Shown here in pieces: positions 21,153 through 30,261 of a DNA stretch of 64,000 bases. Origin of the DNA: Streptomyces hyderabadensis (lineage in GTDB: Bacteria; Actinomycetota; Actinomycetes; Streptomycetales; Streptomycetaceae); assembly GCF_020404845.1 (NCBI RefSeq), contig NZ_JAIOJZ010000001.1, forward strand, positions 62,001 to 126,000, read 5' to 3'. The notes below the pieces were generated by a model. It was not told where the DNA came from. It searched no databases and saw only the letters and a list, made by a program, of their open reading frames with translations. Each line of letters begins with the position of its first letter. Position 1 is the stretch's first letter. The position numbers were made by a program, and so were the translations under genes.

Positions 21153-22342
21153 CGTCCCCGCACCGCACCCCGGCTCCCCCGCCCCGGACCACCACCGCAT
21201 CCCTCGACGAACGCGTCACCGGCGCCCTGGTCGGCGCGGCGGTCGGCGACGCGCTCGGCGGCCCGGTCGAGGGGTACTCCCCCGAGCAGATCCTCGAACG
21301 CCACGGCGGCCGCGTGCACGGTGTCGTCGGCCCCTGGAACGGCGACGCCTGGCGCACCGCCCGTCCCCTCGCCCCGTACCACAAGGGCGACGGACACGTC
21401 ACCGACGACACCCTGATGACCCATGCGCTGGTCCGGGTCTACGGCACGGTCCGCGACCACCTCGACGCCTACGCCGTCGCCGAGCACCTGGTCCCGGACC
21501 TGATCACGCACCCGCGCTGGATCCCGGAGCTGGAGGCCGAGGCGCTTCCCCTCCAGCGGGTCTTCCTCGCCGAGAAGTGGCTGGTCGCGCGGCTCCACTA
21601 CGGCCATGTGGACCCGCGCGAGGCCGGCACCGGAAACATCGTCAACTGCGGTGCCGCGATGTACATGGCCCCGGTCGGCCTGGTCAACGCGGCGAACCCC
21701 GCGGCCGCCTACGCCGAGGCCCTGGACGTCGCGGGCGCGCACCAGTCCTCCTACGGCCGGGAGGCGGCCGGTGTCCTCGCGGCGGCGGTGGCCGCGGCCT
21801 GCGTGCCGGGCGCGACCCCCCAGTCGGTGGTGGCGGCCGCGCTGTCCCTGGCCAAGGACGGCACCCGGGACGCGATCGAGGCCGTCTGCGAAGTGGCCGC
21901 ACGCCACTCGGAGTTCGAGTCGGCGCTGGCACCGCTGCGCGCGGCGGTGGCCCCGTACGACACGGTGGGCCCCGACTACCGCGCGCCCTCGCTCGGTGCC
22001 CGCCGCCCCTCGCGCCTGCACGCGATCGAGGAGCTGCCCGTCGCCCTCGGCATGCTGCTCGTCTCCGGCGGCGACTTCCGGCACGCGGTCCTCGGCGCGG
22101 TCAACTACGGCCGCGACTGCGACTCCATCGCCACGATGGCGGGCGCGTTGGCGGGGGCGCTGGGATCGCCGGTGCCGGAGGACTGGGCGAAGACCGTCGC
22201 GGAGGCGAGCCGCCTGGACCTGTGGGCACCGGCGGCGACGCTCACCGGGGTGGCGCGGGAGGTCTTCGCGCGTGACGTGCGGCGCCGTCGCGCCCACGAG
22301 GAGGCGTTCGCCGCGATCGGGGGCACGGGATGCTCCGCCTGA
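21149..22342 (+). CDS. ADP-ribosylglycohydrolase family protein, paralogue 3
   Basis: Third paralogue, 397 residues, coupled to the previous gene through ATGA. Seen: DERVTGALVGAAVGDALGG at the start of the fold, the first metal site GHVTDDTLMTHALVRVY, GNIVNCGAAMYMAPVG in the middle, and the second metal site NYGRDCDSIATMAGALAGA. Ligands are intact and the core is the best match of the four to the family's usual pattern. Compared with paralogue 1 it has a longer insertion around the LEAEALPLQRVFLAEKWL region, so substrate specificity may differ. Paralogue 4 starts 13 bases before its stop. Confidence 0.88.
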   Translation: MTSPHRTPAPPPRTTTASLDERVTGALVGAAVGDALGGPVEGYSPEQILERHGGRVHGVVGPWNGDAWRTARPLAPYHKGDGHVTDDTLMTHALVRVYGTVRDHLDAYAVAEHLVPDLITHPRWIPELEAEALPLQRVFLAEKWLVARLHYGHVDPREAGTGNIVNCGAAMYMAPVGLVNAANPAAAYAEALDVAGAHQSSYGREAAGVLAAAVAAACVPGATPQSVVAAALSLAKDGTRDAIEAVCEVAARHSEFESALAPLRAAVAPYDTVGPDYRAPSLGARRPSRLHAIEELPVALGMLLVSGGDFRHAVLGAVNYGRDCDSIATMAGALAGALGSPVPEDWAKTVAEASRLDLWAPAATLTGVAREVFARDVRRRRAHEEAFAAIGGTGCSA

Positions 22343-23730
22343 CCTGGGTCCAGCCCGAGGACCTGGTCGGCCACGAGCTGCGCCAGGCACGGCTGGACGG
22401 CCGCGACGCAGCGGCGGTCGCGGCCCGCTGGCGGGCGGCGGGCGGCGACGAGGCCCCGTCCCGGGCGGGCGCCTCCGCACGGCCCGCATCCCCCCGCCTC
22501 CGCGCCCTGGCCGGGGATCTCCTGGACGAACTGGCCCGTCTGCCCAGCCCGTTGGCGGACGCCGAACCGACGGCACTCGACCGGATCAGGGCGCTGTGCC
22601 CCGACTGGCCGTCCCCGCGCCCCGCCGTCTCCGTGTCCCCCGCCCGGCTGGAGGCCGCCTGGCTCGGCCGCGCCGTCGGGTGCCTCCTGGGCAAGCCCGT
22701 CGAGAAGCTGCCCCTGACCGGCATCCGCCTCCTCGGCCGGGCGGCCGGCAACTGGCCTCCGACCAGGTACTTCACCGCCCGGGGTGTACCCGGCGAACTG
22801 CTCACCGCGTACCCCTGGAACCGTCGCTCCGCGCCCACCTCCCTGGCCGAGAACATCGACGGCATGCCGGAGGACGACGACCTCAACTACCCGCTCCTGG
22901 GCCTGAAGCTCCTCCAGCGCCACGGCAGGGGCTTCGGCACGGCCGACGTGGCGCGGGTCTGGCTCGACGAACTCCCGGCCGGCCGCACCTTCACCGCCGA
23001 ACGCCTCGCCTACCGCAACCTCCTGACCGGCATGGAGCCCCCGGACACCGCCCGCCACCGCAACCCGTTCCGCGAGTGGATCGGCGCCCTGATCCGCGCC
23101 GACGTGCACGGCTGGACCAACCCGGGCGACCCGGGCGCCGCCGCCGGGCAGGCGCACCGCGACGCGGTCCTCACCCACACCGCGGTCGGCGTCCACGCGG
23201 CGATGTTCGCGGCGGCCGTCGTCGCCGACGCCGCGACCGGCGCCGCCGACGTGCACGCCTGTCTGCGCACCGGCCTCGCGGTCGTGCCGTCCGGCTCCCG
23301 CCTCGCCCGGGCCGTCCGTCACGCCGTGCGGCTCGCGGGCGCGCACGCCGACTTCGACACCGTCGTGGACGCGCTGCACGCCGTCCACTCCCCCGCCCAC
23401 CACTGGGTGCACGCCGTTCCCAACACCGCCCTGATCGCCGCCGCGCTCACCCACGCGGACGGCGACTTCACGGGCTCCGTCTCGCGTGTCGTGTCGGGCG
23501 GCTGGGACACCGACTCCAACGGCGCCACCGTCGGCGGCGTCGCCGGACTGCTCGCCGGTTCCCCCGCCGCGCTGCCCGCGCACTGGACGGCCCCGCTGAA
23601 GAACCGCCTGGCCACCTCCGTCGGCGACTTCGACGGCACCGGCTTCGACACCCTCGCCCACCTCACCCACCGGGAGGCCACCCGCCCATGCCCGAGCCCG
23701 CCGCCCCGCCCTCCGTCTCCGCTCCCCTGA
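22330..23730 (+). CDS. ADP-ribosylglycohydrolase family protein, paralogue 4
   Basis: Fourth paralogue, 466 residues, overlapping paralogue 3 by 13 bases. It differs by an N-terminal extension of about 110 residues (MLRLTWVQPEDLVGHELRQA...) that resembles no domain I know. The ARH fold starts at ARLEAAWLGRAVGCLLGKPVE. The first metal motif is EDDDLNYPLLGLKLL and the second is SGGWDTDSNGATVGGVAGLL, both with the needed acidic residues, so it is probably active. Its 3' end overlaps the next gene by 43 bases in another frame, and the last 15 or so residues are a proline-rich read-through of that overlap. Confidence 0.86.
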   Translation: MLRLTWVQPEDLVGHELRQARLDGRDAAAVAARWRAAGGDEAPSRAGASARPASPRLRALAGDLLDELARLPSPLADAEPTALDRIRALCPDWPSPRPAVSVSPARLEAAWLGRAVGCLLGKPVEKLPLTGIRLLGRAAGNWPPTRYFTARGVPGELLTAYPWNRRSAPTSLAENIDGMPEDDDLNYPLLGLKLLQRHGRGFGTADVARVWLDELPAGRTFTAERLAYRNLLTGMEPPDTARHRNPFREWIGALIRADVHGWTNPGDPGAAAGQAHRDAVLTHTAVGVHAAMFAAAVVADAATGAADVHACLRTGLAVVPSGSRLARAVRHAVRLAGAHADFDTVVDALHAVHSPAHHWVHAVPNTALIAAALTHADGDFTGSVSRVVSGGWDTDSNGATVGGVAGLLAGSPAALPAHWTAPLKNRLATSVGDFDGTGFDTLAHLTHREATRPCPSPPPRPPSPLP

Positions 23731-24902
23731 CCGGCCTGCGCGTCCTCGACCTCGCCACGCTCTTCGCGGGACCGCTCGCCGCCACCATGCTCGGCGACTT
23801 CGGCGCCGAGGTGATCAAGGTCGAGCACCCCACCCGGCCCGACCCGTCCCGGGGGCACGGCCCCTCGAAGGACGGGGTGGGCCTGTGGTGGAAGCTGCTG
23901 GGCCGCAACAAGCGCACGATCACCCTGGACCTGTCGAAGCCCGCCGGGCGCACCACCCTGCTCAGGCTCGCCGCCACCGCCGACGTCGTCGTGGAGAACT
24001 TCCGGCCGGGCACCCTGGAGAAGTGGGACCTGGGCTGGGACGAGCTGTCCGCCGTCAACCCGCGCCTGGTGCTGACCCGGGTCACCGGCTTCGGCCAGTT
24101 CGGCCCCTACGCGCGCCGTCCCGGCTTCGGCACCCTCGCCGAGGCCATGAGCGGTTTCGCCGCGATGACCGGCGAGCCCGACGCGCCGCCGACGCTGCCG
24201 CCGTTCGGCCTCGCCGACTCGATCGCGGCACTGGCGACGGCGTACGCCGTGATGACCGCGCTGGCCGCCCGGGAGCGCACCGGTGAGGGCCAGGTCGTCG
24301 ACATGGCGATCATCGAACCGATCCTGACCGTGCTCGGCCCGCAGCCCCTCTGGTACGACCAGCTCGGCCATGTCCAGCCGCGCACCGGCAACCGCTCGCA
24401 GAACAACGCCCCGCGCAACACCTACCGCACCGCCGACGGCACCTGGGTCGCCGTCTCCACCTCGGCGCAGTCGGTCGCCGAGCGGGTGATGCGGCTGGTG
24501 GGCCGCCCGGAGCTGATCGACGAGCCCTGGTTCGCGACGGGCGCCGACCGGGCCCGGCACGCCGACGTGCTGGACGCGGCGGTCGGCGACTGGATCGCCC
24601 GGCACACCCGCGCCGACGTGCTCGCCGCGTTCGAGAAGGCCGAGGCGGCCGTCGCGCCGGTCCAGGACGTGCGGGACGTGATGAGCGATCCGCAGTACCA
24701 GGCCCTCGACACCGTGACCACCGTCGACGATCCCGAGCTGGGCCCGCTGCGCATGCAGAACGTGCTCTTCCGGCTCTCCGCCACCCCGGGCGCGATCCGC
24801 TGGGCGGGCCGTCCGCACGGCGCCGACACCGAGGAGGTGCTGACCGGGCTGGGGCTCACCCCGGCGGACGTGAAGGAGCTGCGTGAGGAGGGCGTCGTAT
24901 GA
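23688..24902 (+). CDS. CaiB/BaiF family CoA-transferase
   Basis: Predicted class III CoA-transferase (404 residues), which moves CoA between carboxylic acids through an aspartyl intermediate. Seen: the family start PLTGLRVLDLATLFAGPLAA, the HPTRPDPSRG region, VVENFRPGTLEKWDL, and the probable catalytic aspartate in GEGQVVDMAIIEP. The length fits the formyl-CoA transferase/CaiB group. The start ATG at 23688 has GGGAGG upstream and lies inside the end of paralogue 4. The downstream CitE-like gene overlaps its stop as ATGA. The pairing suggests activation of an organic acid to its CoA ester followed by C-C cleavage; which acid is not evident. Confidence 0.9.
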   Translation: MPEPAAPPSVSAPLTGLRVLDLATLFAGPLAATMLGDFGAEVIKVEHPTRPDPSRGHGPSKDGVGLWWKLLGRNKRTITLDLSKPAGRTTLLRLAATADVVVENFRPGTLEKWDLGWDELSAVNPRLVLTRVTGFGQFGPYARRPGFGTLAEAMSGFAAMTGEPDAPPTLPPFGLADSIAALATAYAVMTALAARERTGEGQVVDMAIIEPILTVLGPQPLWYDQLGHVQPRTGNRSQNNAPRNTYRTADGTWVAVSTSAQSVAERVMRLVGRPELIDEPWFATGADRARHADVLDAAVGDWIARHTRADVLAAFEKAEAAVAPVQDVRDVMSDPQYQALDTVTTVDDPELGPLRMQNVLFRLSATPGAIRWAGRPHGADTEEVLTGLGLTPADVKELREEGVV

Positions 24903-25747
24903 CCGCACCCCTGGCCGTGTCGCTGACCGCACCCCCGCTGACCTGGTTGTACGCCCCCGGGGACCGGCCCCGGGTGGTGGCCAAGGCGCTGGCCGCCGGG
25001 GCCGACGTGGTGGTGGTCGACCTGGAGGACGCGGTCGCCGACGACCGCAAGGGGTACGCCCGCGACGCCACGGCCGAGCTGCTCACCGAGCCGCAGCCGG
25101 TGCCGGTGCACGTCCGGGTCAACGCCCTGGACGGTCCGCTCGCCGCCGCGGACCTGGCGGCGCTGGCCGCGCTGCCGGGGCTGTCCGGGCTGCGGCTGCC
25201 CAAGGTGACGGCTCCGGAGCAGGTCGCCGAGGTCGCCGAGAGCACCGGCGGGCCGCCGCTGTACGCGCTGCTGGAGACGGCCCTGGGGGTGGAGCGGGCG
25301 TACCGGATCGCCGCCGCCCACCCGGCGCTGCGCGGGATCGCCCTCGGCGAGGCGGACCTGCGGGCCGACCTGGGTGTGCGCGGGGACGCCGGACTGGACT
25401 GGTCGCGCTCGCGGGTGGTCGTGGCCGCCCGGGCGGCGGGGCTCGCGCCGCCGTCGCAGACGGTGCATCCGGACACCCGTGACCTGGAGGGTCTGGCGGC
25501 GTCCTGCGCGCACGGCCGCGCCCTGGGCTTCCTGGGCCGGGCCGCGATCCACCCCCGCCAGCTGCCGATCATCGAGCGGGCGTACCTGCCCACCGAGCGG
25601 GAGCTGGAGGAGGCGGAGACGATCGTCAAGGCGGCCACGGTCCAGCCGGGCGCGCAGGCGCTGCCGGACGGGCGGTTCATCGACGCGGCGGTGGTGGCGA
25701 CGGCCCGGCGCACCCTGTCGCTGGCCCGGCGGCCGACCCTGTTCTGA
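24899..25747 (+). CDS. HpcH/HpaI aldolase / CitE-like citryl-CoA or malyl-CoA lyase family protein
   Basis: TIM-barrel lyase of 282 residues in the CitE group, enzymes that cleave or form beta-hydroxy-acyl-CoA thioesters such as (S)-citramalyl-CoA or malyl-CoA. Seen: LYAPGDRPRVVAKALAAGAD at the N-terminus, the substrate-binding DLEDAVADDRK with its acidic pair, LPKV, ALLETALGVERAY and LGEADLRADLG with magnesium ligands Glu and Asp. Last gene of the operon, overlapping the CoA-transferase stop (ATGA) and followed by a strong hairpin. It should use the CoA ester made by its neighbour; the true substrate is not deducible. Confidence 0.88.
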   Translation: MTAPLAVSLTAPPLTWLYAPGDRPRVVAKALAAGADVVVVDLEDAVADDRKGYARDATAELLTEPQPVPVHVRVNALDGPLAAADLAALAALPGLSGLRLPKVTAPEQVAEVAESTGGPPLYALLETALGVERAYRIAAAHPALRGIALGEADLRADLGVRGDAGLDWSRSRVVVAARAAGLAPPSQTVHPDTRDLEGLAASCAHGRALGFLGRAAIHPRQLPIIERAYLPTERELEEAETIVKAATVQPGAQALPDGRFIDAAVVATARRTLSLARRPTLF

Positions 25748-25771
25748 GCCCCCCGGTTACGGCCCGGCATG

Positions 25772-25811
25772 CGCCGAAGGGCGCCCGGGGAGGTCCCGGG
25801 CGCCCTCGGCG
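25772..25811. terminator. Strong bidirectional terminator between the lyase and lgt genes
   Basis: Long inverted repeat: an 11-bp perfect inner stem (GGGCGCCCGGG near 25779-25789 with its complement from 25795), then one bulged base and six more pairs (CGCCGA/TCGGCG). It sits between two convergent genes, so it probably ends both transcripts. Confidence 0.75.
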
Positions 25812-25832
25812 GCGTACGTGCGGCCGGCGGCG

Positions 25833-26885
25833 TCAGCCCTTCTTCGCGGAGTCGGCGCCGTCCTTCACGGCCTCGGCGTCCTGCGCGTCCTCCGTGTCCG
25901 CCGAGTCCTCCGGCTCCTCCGGGGCGCGCGTGTTCTCGGCGGTCCCGGGGGCCTTGGTGAGGTCGGGGGAATCGGCCTTGCCCTCGGCGTCGGTCTGGTC
26001 CGCGTCGTCGGCTGCGGCGGCCTCCGCCTCCTTCTCCGCGTCGGACCCGGCGTCACCGGCTGCGGTCTCCGCGCCCGGCTCCACCACGGCCTCCCGGCCC
26101 GGCCGCATCCGTGCCGAGAGCACGATGTACAGCACGGCGAGCAGGAACACGAAGAGCGCGGTCCAGTTGTTCAGGCGCAGGCCCAGGATGTGGTGGGCGT
26201 CGTCGACGCGCATGTACTCGATCCAGAACCGGCCCGCGCAGTACGCCGCCACGTACAGCGCGAAGGCGCGTCCGTGGCCGAGCTTGAAGCGGCGGTCGGC
26301 CCAGATGACGAGGAAGGCGACACCGATGCACCACAGCGACTCGTACAGGAACGTCGGGTGGTACGTGCCCGGCACCCGTCCGTCCGCCGTCGAGGTGATC
26401 TCCACGGCCCACGGCAGGTCGGTCGCCTTGCCGTACAGCTCCTGGTTGAACCAGTTGCCCCAGCGGCCGATGGCCTGCGCGAGGGCGATGCCGGGGGCGA
26501 CGGCGTCGGCGTACGCGGGCATCGGGACGCCCCGGCGGCGGGCGCCGATCCAGGCGCCCACCGCACCGAACGCGATCGCGCCCCAGATGCCGAGTCCGCC
26601 CTCCCAGATCTTGAAGGCGTCGACCCAGTCACGGCCCTCGCTGAAGTACAGCTGGTAGTCCGTGATCACGTGGTAGAGGCGCCCGCCGATCAGGCCGAAG
26701 GGAACGGCCCAGACCGCGATGTCGGCCACCGTGCCCGGCCGCCCGCCCCGGGCGATCCAGCGCCGGTTGCCGAGCCAGACGGCAACGAAGACGCCGATGA
26801 TGATGCAGAACGCGTAGCCGCGCAGCGGGATGGGACCGAGGTGCAGCACCCCGCGCGACGGGCTGGGAATGAAGGCAAGTTCCAT
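25833..26885 (-). CDS. lgt: Prolipoprotein diacylglyceryl transferase
   Basis: Integral membrane enzyme that adds diacylglycerol from phosphatidylglycerol to the lipobox cysteine of preprolipoproteins, the first step of lipoprotein maturation. Seen: seven or so membrane segments, the Lgt signature AQAIGRWGNWFNQELYG with the essential arginine and asparagine, and HPTFLYESLWC. The first 270 residues are a complete Lgt. The last 80 form an acidic, Ala/Glu/Asp-rich disordered tail of the kind seen in other actinobacterial Lgt proteins. The start is the ATG at 26885 (MELAFIPSPSRG). The thioredoxin-like gene next door on the same strand also acts at the cell envelope. Confidence 0.96.
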   Translation of the reverse strand: MELAFIPSPSRGVLHLGPIPLRGYAFCIIIGVFVAVWLGNRRWIARGGRPGTVADIAVWAVPFGLIGGRLYHVITDYQLYFSEGRDWVDAFKIWEGGLGIWGAIAFGAVGAWIGARRRGVPMPAYADAVAPGIALAQAIGRWGNWFNQELYGKATDLPWAVEITSTADGRVPGTYHPTFLYESLWCIGVAFLVIWADRRFKLGHGRAFALYVAAYCAGRFWIEYMRVDDAHHILGLRLNNWTALFVFLLAVLYIVLSARMRPGREAVVEPGAETAAGDAGSDAEKEAEAAAADDADQTDAEGKADSPDLTKAPGTAENTRAPEEPEDSADTEDAQDAEAVKDGADSAKKG

Positions 26886-26961
26886 GGCAGGGTCGACGCT
26901 ACCGTGTCGGACGGGACACGCGGCGGGCAGCCCGGCTACGGGTCCGTAACGAGCGGGCGCG

Positions 26962-27735
26962 CTACTTGTCGGCGTCCTCCACCATCTGCTTGAGCTTGGC
27001 CGGGGTCATGGAGCGGTCCTGGTAGATGTTCTTGCCGTCCAGGAGCACCGTCGGGGTGCCGCTGAAGCCGCCGCTCTGGAAGGCCTTGTTGGACTTCTCC
27101 ACCCAGCTGTTGTGCTTGCCGTTCTTCACGCACTCCTGGAACAGGGTGGTGTCGAGGCCGTCGACCTTGCCCGCCAGGTCGAGGAGCTTGTCCTCGTCGG
27201 CGAAGGCGTCGTCGGTCTCCGGCGGCTGGTTGTCGTACAGCACGTCGTGGTACGCGGGGAACTTGCCGGCGTCCTGGGCGCAGGCCGCGGCGTTGGCCGA
27301 CTTGCGCGAGCCGGTGCCGCCCATGTTGCCGTCGATGATCGTGGCCAGGTGGTACTCGACCTTGAGCTTCCCCGCGTCGGTCAGCTCGTGGATCGTGTCG
27401 CGGTACGCAAGCTCGAAGGCCTTGCAGGCCGGGCAGCGGAAGTCCTCCCAGATGGTGAGCGTGGACTTGGCGCTCTCCTCGCCGACGGGGATCGCGAGGC
27501 CGTCCTTGCCCTGCGCCCCCGAGGGCGCCACGACCGGACCGGTCGACTCGCTGCCGTCGTCCTTGCCCGCGTTCGCCGCGATCACGCCGATGACCGCCGC
27601 GAGTCCCAGCACGCAGACCACGCTCGCGCCGACGATCAGCGCCCGGCGGCGCTTGTCCCTGGACTTCTGCTTCGCGCGCTCGGCCGCCAGCTTCTCGCGG
27701 GCGCCGCGCTTTCCCTGTCGGTTCTTCTCGCTCAC
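26962..27735 (-). CDS. Membrane-anchored DsbA/thioredoxin-fold oxidoreductase
   Basis: Predicted extracytoplasmic thiol-disulfide oxidoreductase of 257 residues from the GTG at 27735 (MSEKNRQGKRG). Seen: a lysine/arginine-rich cytoplasmic head, one membrane anchor (ALIVGASVVCVLGLAAVIGV, about residues 32-51), then a DsbA-type thioredoxin fold with the active site WEDFRCPACKAFE and the cis-proline loop SGTPTVLLDG. The insertion of helices between motif and cis-Pro is typical of DsbA. It would oxidise cysteines of exported proteins. A methionine 18 codons upstream overlaps the trpA terminator hairpin and is unlikely to be the start. Confidence 0.9.
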   Translation of the reverse strand: MSEKNRQGKRGAREKLAAERAKQKSRDKRRRALIVGASVVCVLGLAAVIGVIAANAGKDDGSESTGPVVAPSGAQGKDGLAIPVGEESAKSTLTIWEDFRCPACKAFELAYRDTIHELTDAGKLKVEYHLATIIDGNMGGTGSRKSANAAACAQDAGKFPAYHDVLYDNQPPETDDAFADEDKLLDLAGKVDGLDTTLFQECVKNGKHNSWVEKSNKAFQSGGFSGTPTVLLDGKNIYQDRSMTPAKLKQMVEDADK

Positions 27736-27750
27736 ACCCCGCAGAACGAA

Positions 27751-27777
27751 CCGGGGAGGCGCAGCGCGCCTCCCCGG
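27751..27777 (-). terminator. Hairpin terminator of the trpC-M-B-A operon
   Basis: Perfect 12-bp stem (CCGGGGAGGCGC at 27751-27762, complement at 27766-27777) with a three-base loop, about 60 bases after the trpA stop and just ahead of the DsbA-like gene. It is one of the strongest hairpins in the window. Confidence 0.75.
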
Positions 27778-27836
27778 TCCCGAGTCCACTCGTACGAGGG
27801 ACCTCCGTCATGTGCCCGTCCGGTCCGGGCGGGCTC

Positions 27837-28652
27837 TCACGCCTGTCCGCGCACGCCCTTGGCCAGGTCGGCGGCGAGGGTGCGGACGCCCTCCAGGCCG
27901 GCCGCGTCGTCGGGCGCGTCCAGCATGCGCTTGACGAAGGCCGAGCCGACGATCACGCCGTCGGCGAACCGGGCGACCTCGGCGGCCTGGGCGGCGTTGG
28001 AGACGCCGAGGCCGACGCAGACCGGGGTCTCGGTGGTGCTGCGGGTGCGCCGCACCAGGTCCTCGGCCTGCGCTCCGACCGACTCGCGGGTGCCGGTGAC
28101 GCCCATGAGGGAGGCGGCGTAGACGAAGCCGCTGCCGGCCGCGGTGATCTCGGCGAGCCGCTCGTCCTTGCTGCTGGGCGCGACCACGAAGACGGTGGCG
28201 AGCCCGTGCTTGTCCGCGTGCTCCCGCCACAGCGCCGACTCCTGGACCGGCAGGTCGGGCAGGATGCACCCGGCGCCGCCCGCCTCGGCCAGCTCGGCGG
28301 TGAAGCGCTCCACGCCGTAGCGGTCGATCGGGTTCCAGTACGTCATGACGAGGATCGGCTTGCCGGTGGCCTCGTGGGCCTCGCGGACCGTGCGCATCAC
28401 GTCGGCGATCTTCACGCCGCCGCGCAGGGCGATGTCGTCGGCGGTCTGGATCACCGGGCCGTCGAGCACCGGGTCGCTGTGCGGCAGGCCCACCTCGACG
28501 ACGTCGGCGCCGCCGTCGAGCGCGGCCTTGACCGCCGCGATGCCGCCCGTGACGGTCGGGAACCCGGCCGGGAGGTAGGCGATCAGGGCGGTGCGGCCCT
28601 CGGCCTTCGCGGCCGCGAGGGTGTCGTTCAGCAGCTGTACGTTCCCGCTCAC
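27837..28652 (-). CDS. trpA: Tryptophan synthase alpha subunit
   Basis: Alpha subunit of tryptophan synthase (271 residues), a TIM barrel that splits indole-3-glycerol phosphate into indole and glyceraldehyde 3-phosphate. Seen: [13 protein letters not shown], the catalytic aspartate region [18 protein letters not shown] (family Glu/Asp pair), DLPVQES, the GVTGTR loop and the phosphate-binding [13 protein letters not shown] and VGSAFVK segments. The GTG start overlaps the trpB stop (GTGA), as expected for two subunits of a channelling complex. It is the last gene of the trpC-trpM-trpB-trpA unit and is followed by a strong hairpin. Confidence 0.97.
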   Translation of the reverse strand: MSGNVQLLNDTLAAAKAEGRTALIAYLPAGFPTVTGGIAAVKAALDGGADVVEVGLPHSDPVLDGPVIQTADDIALRGGVKIADVMRTVREAHEATGKPILVMTYWNPIDRYGVERFTAELAEAGGAGCILPDLPVQESALWREHADKHGLATVFVVAPSSKDERLAEITAAGSGFVYAASLMGVTGTRESVGAQAEDLVRRTRSTTETPVCVGLGVSNAAQAAEVARFADGVIVGSAFVKRMLDAPDDAAGLEGVRTLAADLAKGVRGQA

Positions 28653-29932
28653 TTGGCGTCCCCCTCGATCTCCGCGGCGCCGGTCTCGTCGGCGGCGACC
28701 TCGGCGTCGGTGTCGTACAGCCCGAAGTAGCGGGCGGCGGTGTCCATGTCCTTGTCGCCGCGGCCGGACAGGTTGACCACGATCAGCCCGTCCTTGCCCA
28801 GCTCCTTGCCGACCTCCAGGGCGCCGGCCAGCGCGTGGGCGCTCTCGATGGCCGGGATGATGCCCTCGGTGCGCGACAGCAGGCGCAGCGCCTGCATGGC
28901 GGCGTCGTCGGTGACCGCGCGGTACTCGCCGCGGCCGGAGTCCTTGAGGTAGGAGTGCTCGGGCCCGATGCCCGGGTAGTCCAGGCCGGCCGAGATCGAG
29001 TACGGCTCGGTGATCTGGCCCTCGTCGTCCTGGAGGACGTAGGACCGGGAGCCGTGCAGGATGCCGGGCTCGCCCGCGGTCAGGGTGGCCGCGTGCTCGC
29101 CGGTCTCGACGCCGTGCCCGGCGGGCTCGCAGCCGATGAGGCGGACGTCCGGGTCGGGGATGAAGGCGTGGAAGAGGCCGATGGCGTTGGAGCCGCCGCC
29201 GACGCAGGCGATCGCGGCGTCGGGCAGGCGCCCGGCCTGCTCCAGGAGCTGGCGGCGGGCCTCGACGCCGATGACGCGGTGGAAGTCGCGGACCATGGCC
29301 GGGAAGGGGTGGGGCCCGGCGACGGTGCCGAACAGGTAGTGGGTGCGGTCGACGTTGGCGACCCAGTCGCGGAACGCCTCGTTGATCGCGTCCTTGAGCG
29401 TGCGGCTGCCGGACTTCACGGCGATGACCTCGGCGCCGAGCATCCGCATCCGGGCCACGTTGAGGGCCTGGCGGCGGGTGTCGATCTCGCCCATGTAGAT
29501 GGTGCAGTCGAGGCCGAACAGGGCGCAGGCCGTCGCCGTCGCCACGCCGTGCTGGCCGGCGCCGGTCTCGGCGATCACCCGGGTCTTGCCCATGCGCTTG
29601 GTGAGCAGGGCCTGGCCGAGCACGTTGTTGATCTTGTGCGAGCCGGTGTGGTTCAGGTCCTCGCGCTTGAGGAAGATCCTGGCTCCGCCCGCGTGCTCAG
29701 CGAAGCGGGGCACCTCGGTGAGGGAGGACGGGCGGCCCGTGTAGTGGACGAGCAGGTCGTCCAGTTCGCGGGCGAACTCCGGGTCGGACTTGGCCTTGTC
29801 GTACTCGACGGCGACCTCGTCGACCGCGGCGACGAGGGCCTCGGGGATGAACTTGCCGCCGTACGCCCCGAAGTAGCCTTCGGGGCTGGGGGTTTGACCC
29901 TCCGGGTCGGGGATGAAGAAGGTGCTGGGCAT
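28649..29932 (-). CDS. trpB: Tryptophan synthase beta subunit
   Basis: Beta subunit (427 residues), the PLP enzyme that joins indole and serine to make tryptophan. Seen: the PLP lysine in [24 protein letters not shown], the phosphate loop [26 protein letters not shown] and the late LSGRGDKDM. The core is a standard TrpB1; the last 25 residues are an acidic extension ([16 protein letters not shown]). The ATG at 29932 is the only start that keeps the usual N-terminus ([11 protein letters not shown]). Coupled to trpA by GTGA. A 131-base gap separates it from trpM. Confidence 0.97.
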   Translation of the reverse strand: MPSTFFIPDPEGQTPSPEGYFGAYGGKFIPEALVAAVDEVAVEYDKAKSDPEFARELDDLLVHYTGRPSSLTEVPRFAEHAGGARIFLKREDLNHTGSHKINNVLGQALLTKRMGKTRVIAETGAGQHGVATATACALFGLDCTIYMGEIDTRRQALNVARMRMLGAEVIAVKSGSRTLKDAINEAFRDWVANVDRTHYLFGTVAGPHPFPAMVRDFHRVIGVEARRQLLEQAGRLPDAAIACVGGGSNAIGLFHAFIPDPDVRLIGCEPAGHGVETGEHAATLTAGEPGILHGSRSYVLQDDEGQITEPYSISAGLDYPGIGPEHSYLKDSGRGEYRAVTDDAAMQALRLLSRTEGIIPAIESAHALAGALEVGKELGKDGLIVVNLSGRGDKDMDTAARYFGLYDTDAEVAADETGAAEIEGDAK

Positions 29933-30063
29933 GCGTGAACCTCACGGTGAGTGTCTGATGTGACTAATCGCCGTGGGGGCGGGGATGTCTTGCCGGCTGC
30001 CTGCCGTCTGTGGCTGGTCGCGCCCACGCGACGGAGTCGCTCATTCAATACAGCCCCGCGCCC

Positions 30064-30240
30064 CTAAAGGACGGGGCGTTGCCATCGCCGTCCGTTTACC
30101 TGCCCAGGCTCGTCTCCGATGACGTACCGCACCCGGCGGCCGTGCACCCGGCGGGCGGGCGCGCGGCAGCCCCGGGGCCGGCAGCCGCGCGCGAGGCGGG
30201 CGTACGGGTCCCGGGGAGCCGGAGTGAGTACGGGGGTCAT
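30064..30240 (-). CDS. trpM: TrpM, small modulator of tryptophan biosynthesis
   Basis: Small arginine-rich protein of 58 residues lying between trpC and trpB. The position and character match TrpM (also called TrpX) of Streptomyces coelicolor, a 63-residue protein described as modulating tryptophan biosynthesis and development. Translation from the ATG at 30240 begins MTPVLTPAPRDPYARLARGC and ends NGRRWQRPVL; it has 16 arginines and two cysteines. It starts 21 bases after the trpC stop. The assignment rests on synteny, size and composition. No known domain is present, and the ribosome-binding site is weak. Confidence 0.7.
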   Translation of the reverse strand: MTPVLTPAPRDPYARLARGCRPRGCRAPARRVHGRRVRYVIGDEPGQVNGRRWQRPVL

Positions 30241-30261
30241 CGGGGTCAGCTTACCGGCGTG

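Noticed and set aside
29967..30044. 26-codon ORF (MSDSVAWARPATDG...) with one Trp between trpM and trpB, considered as an attenuator leader
   Set aside because: Only one tryptophan codon, a poor ribosome-binding site, and no alternative terminator/antiterminator hairpins before trpB.
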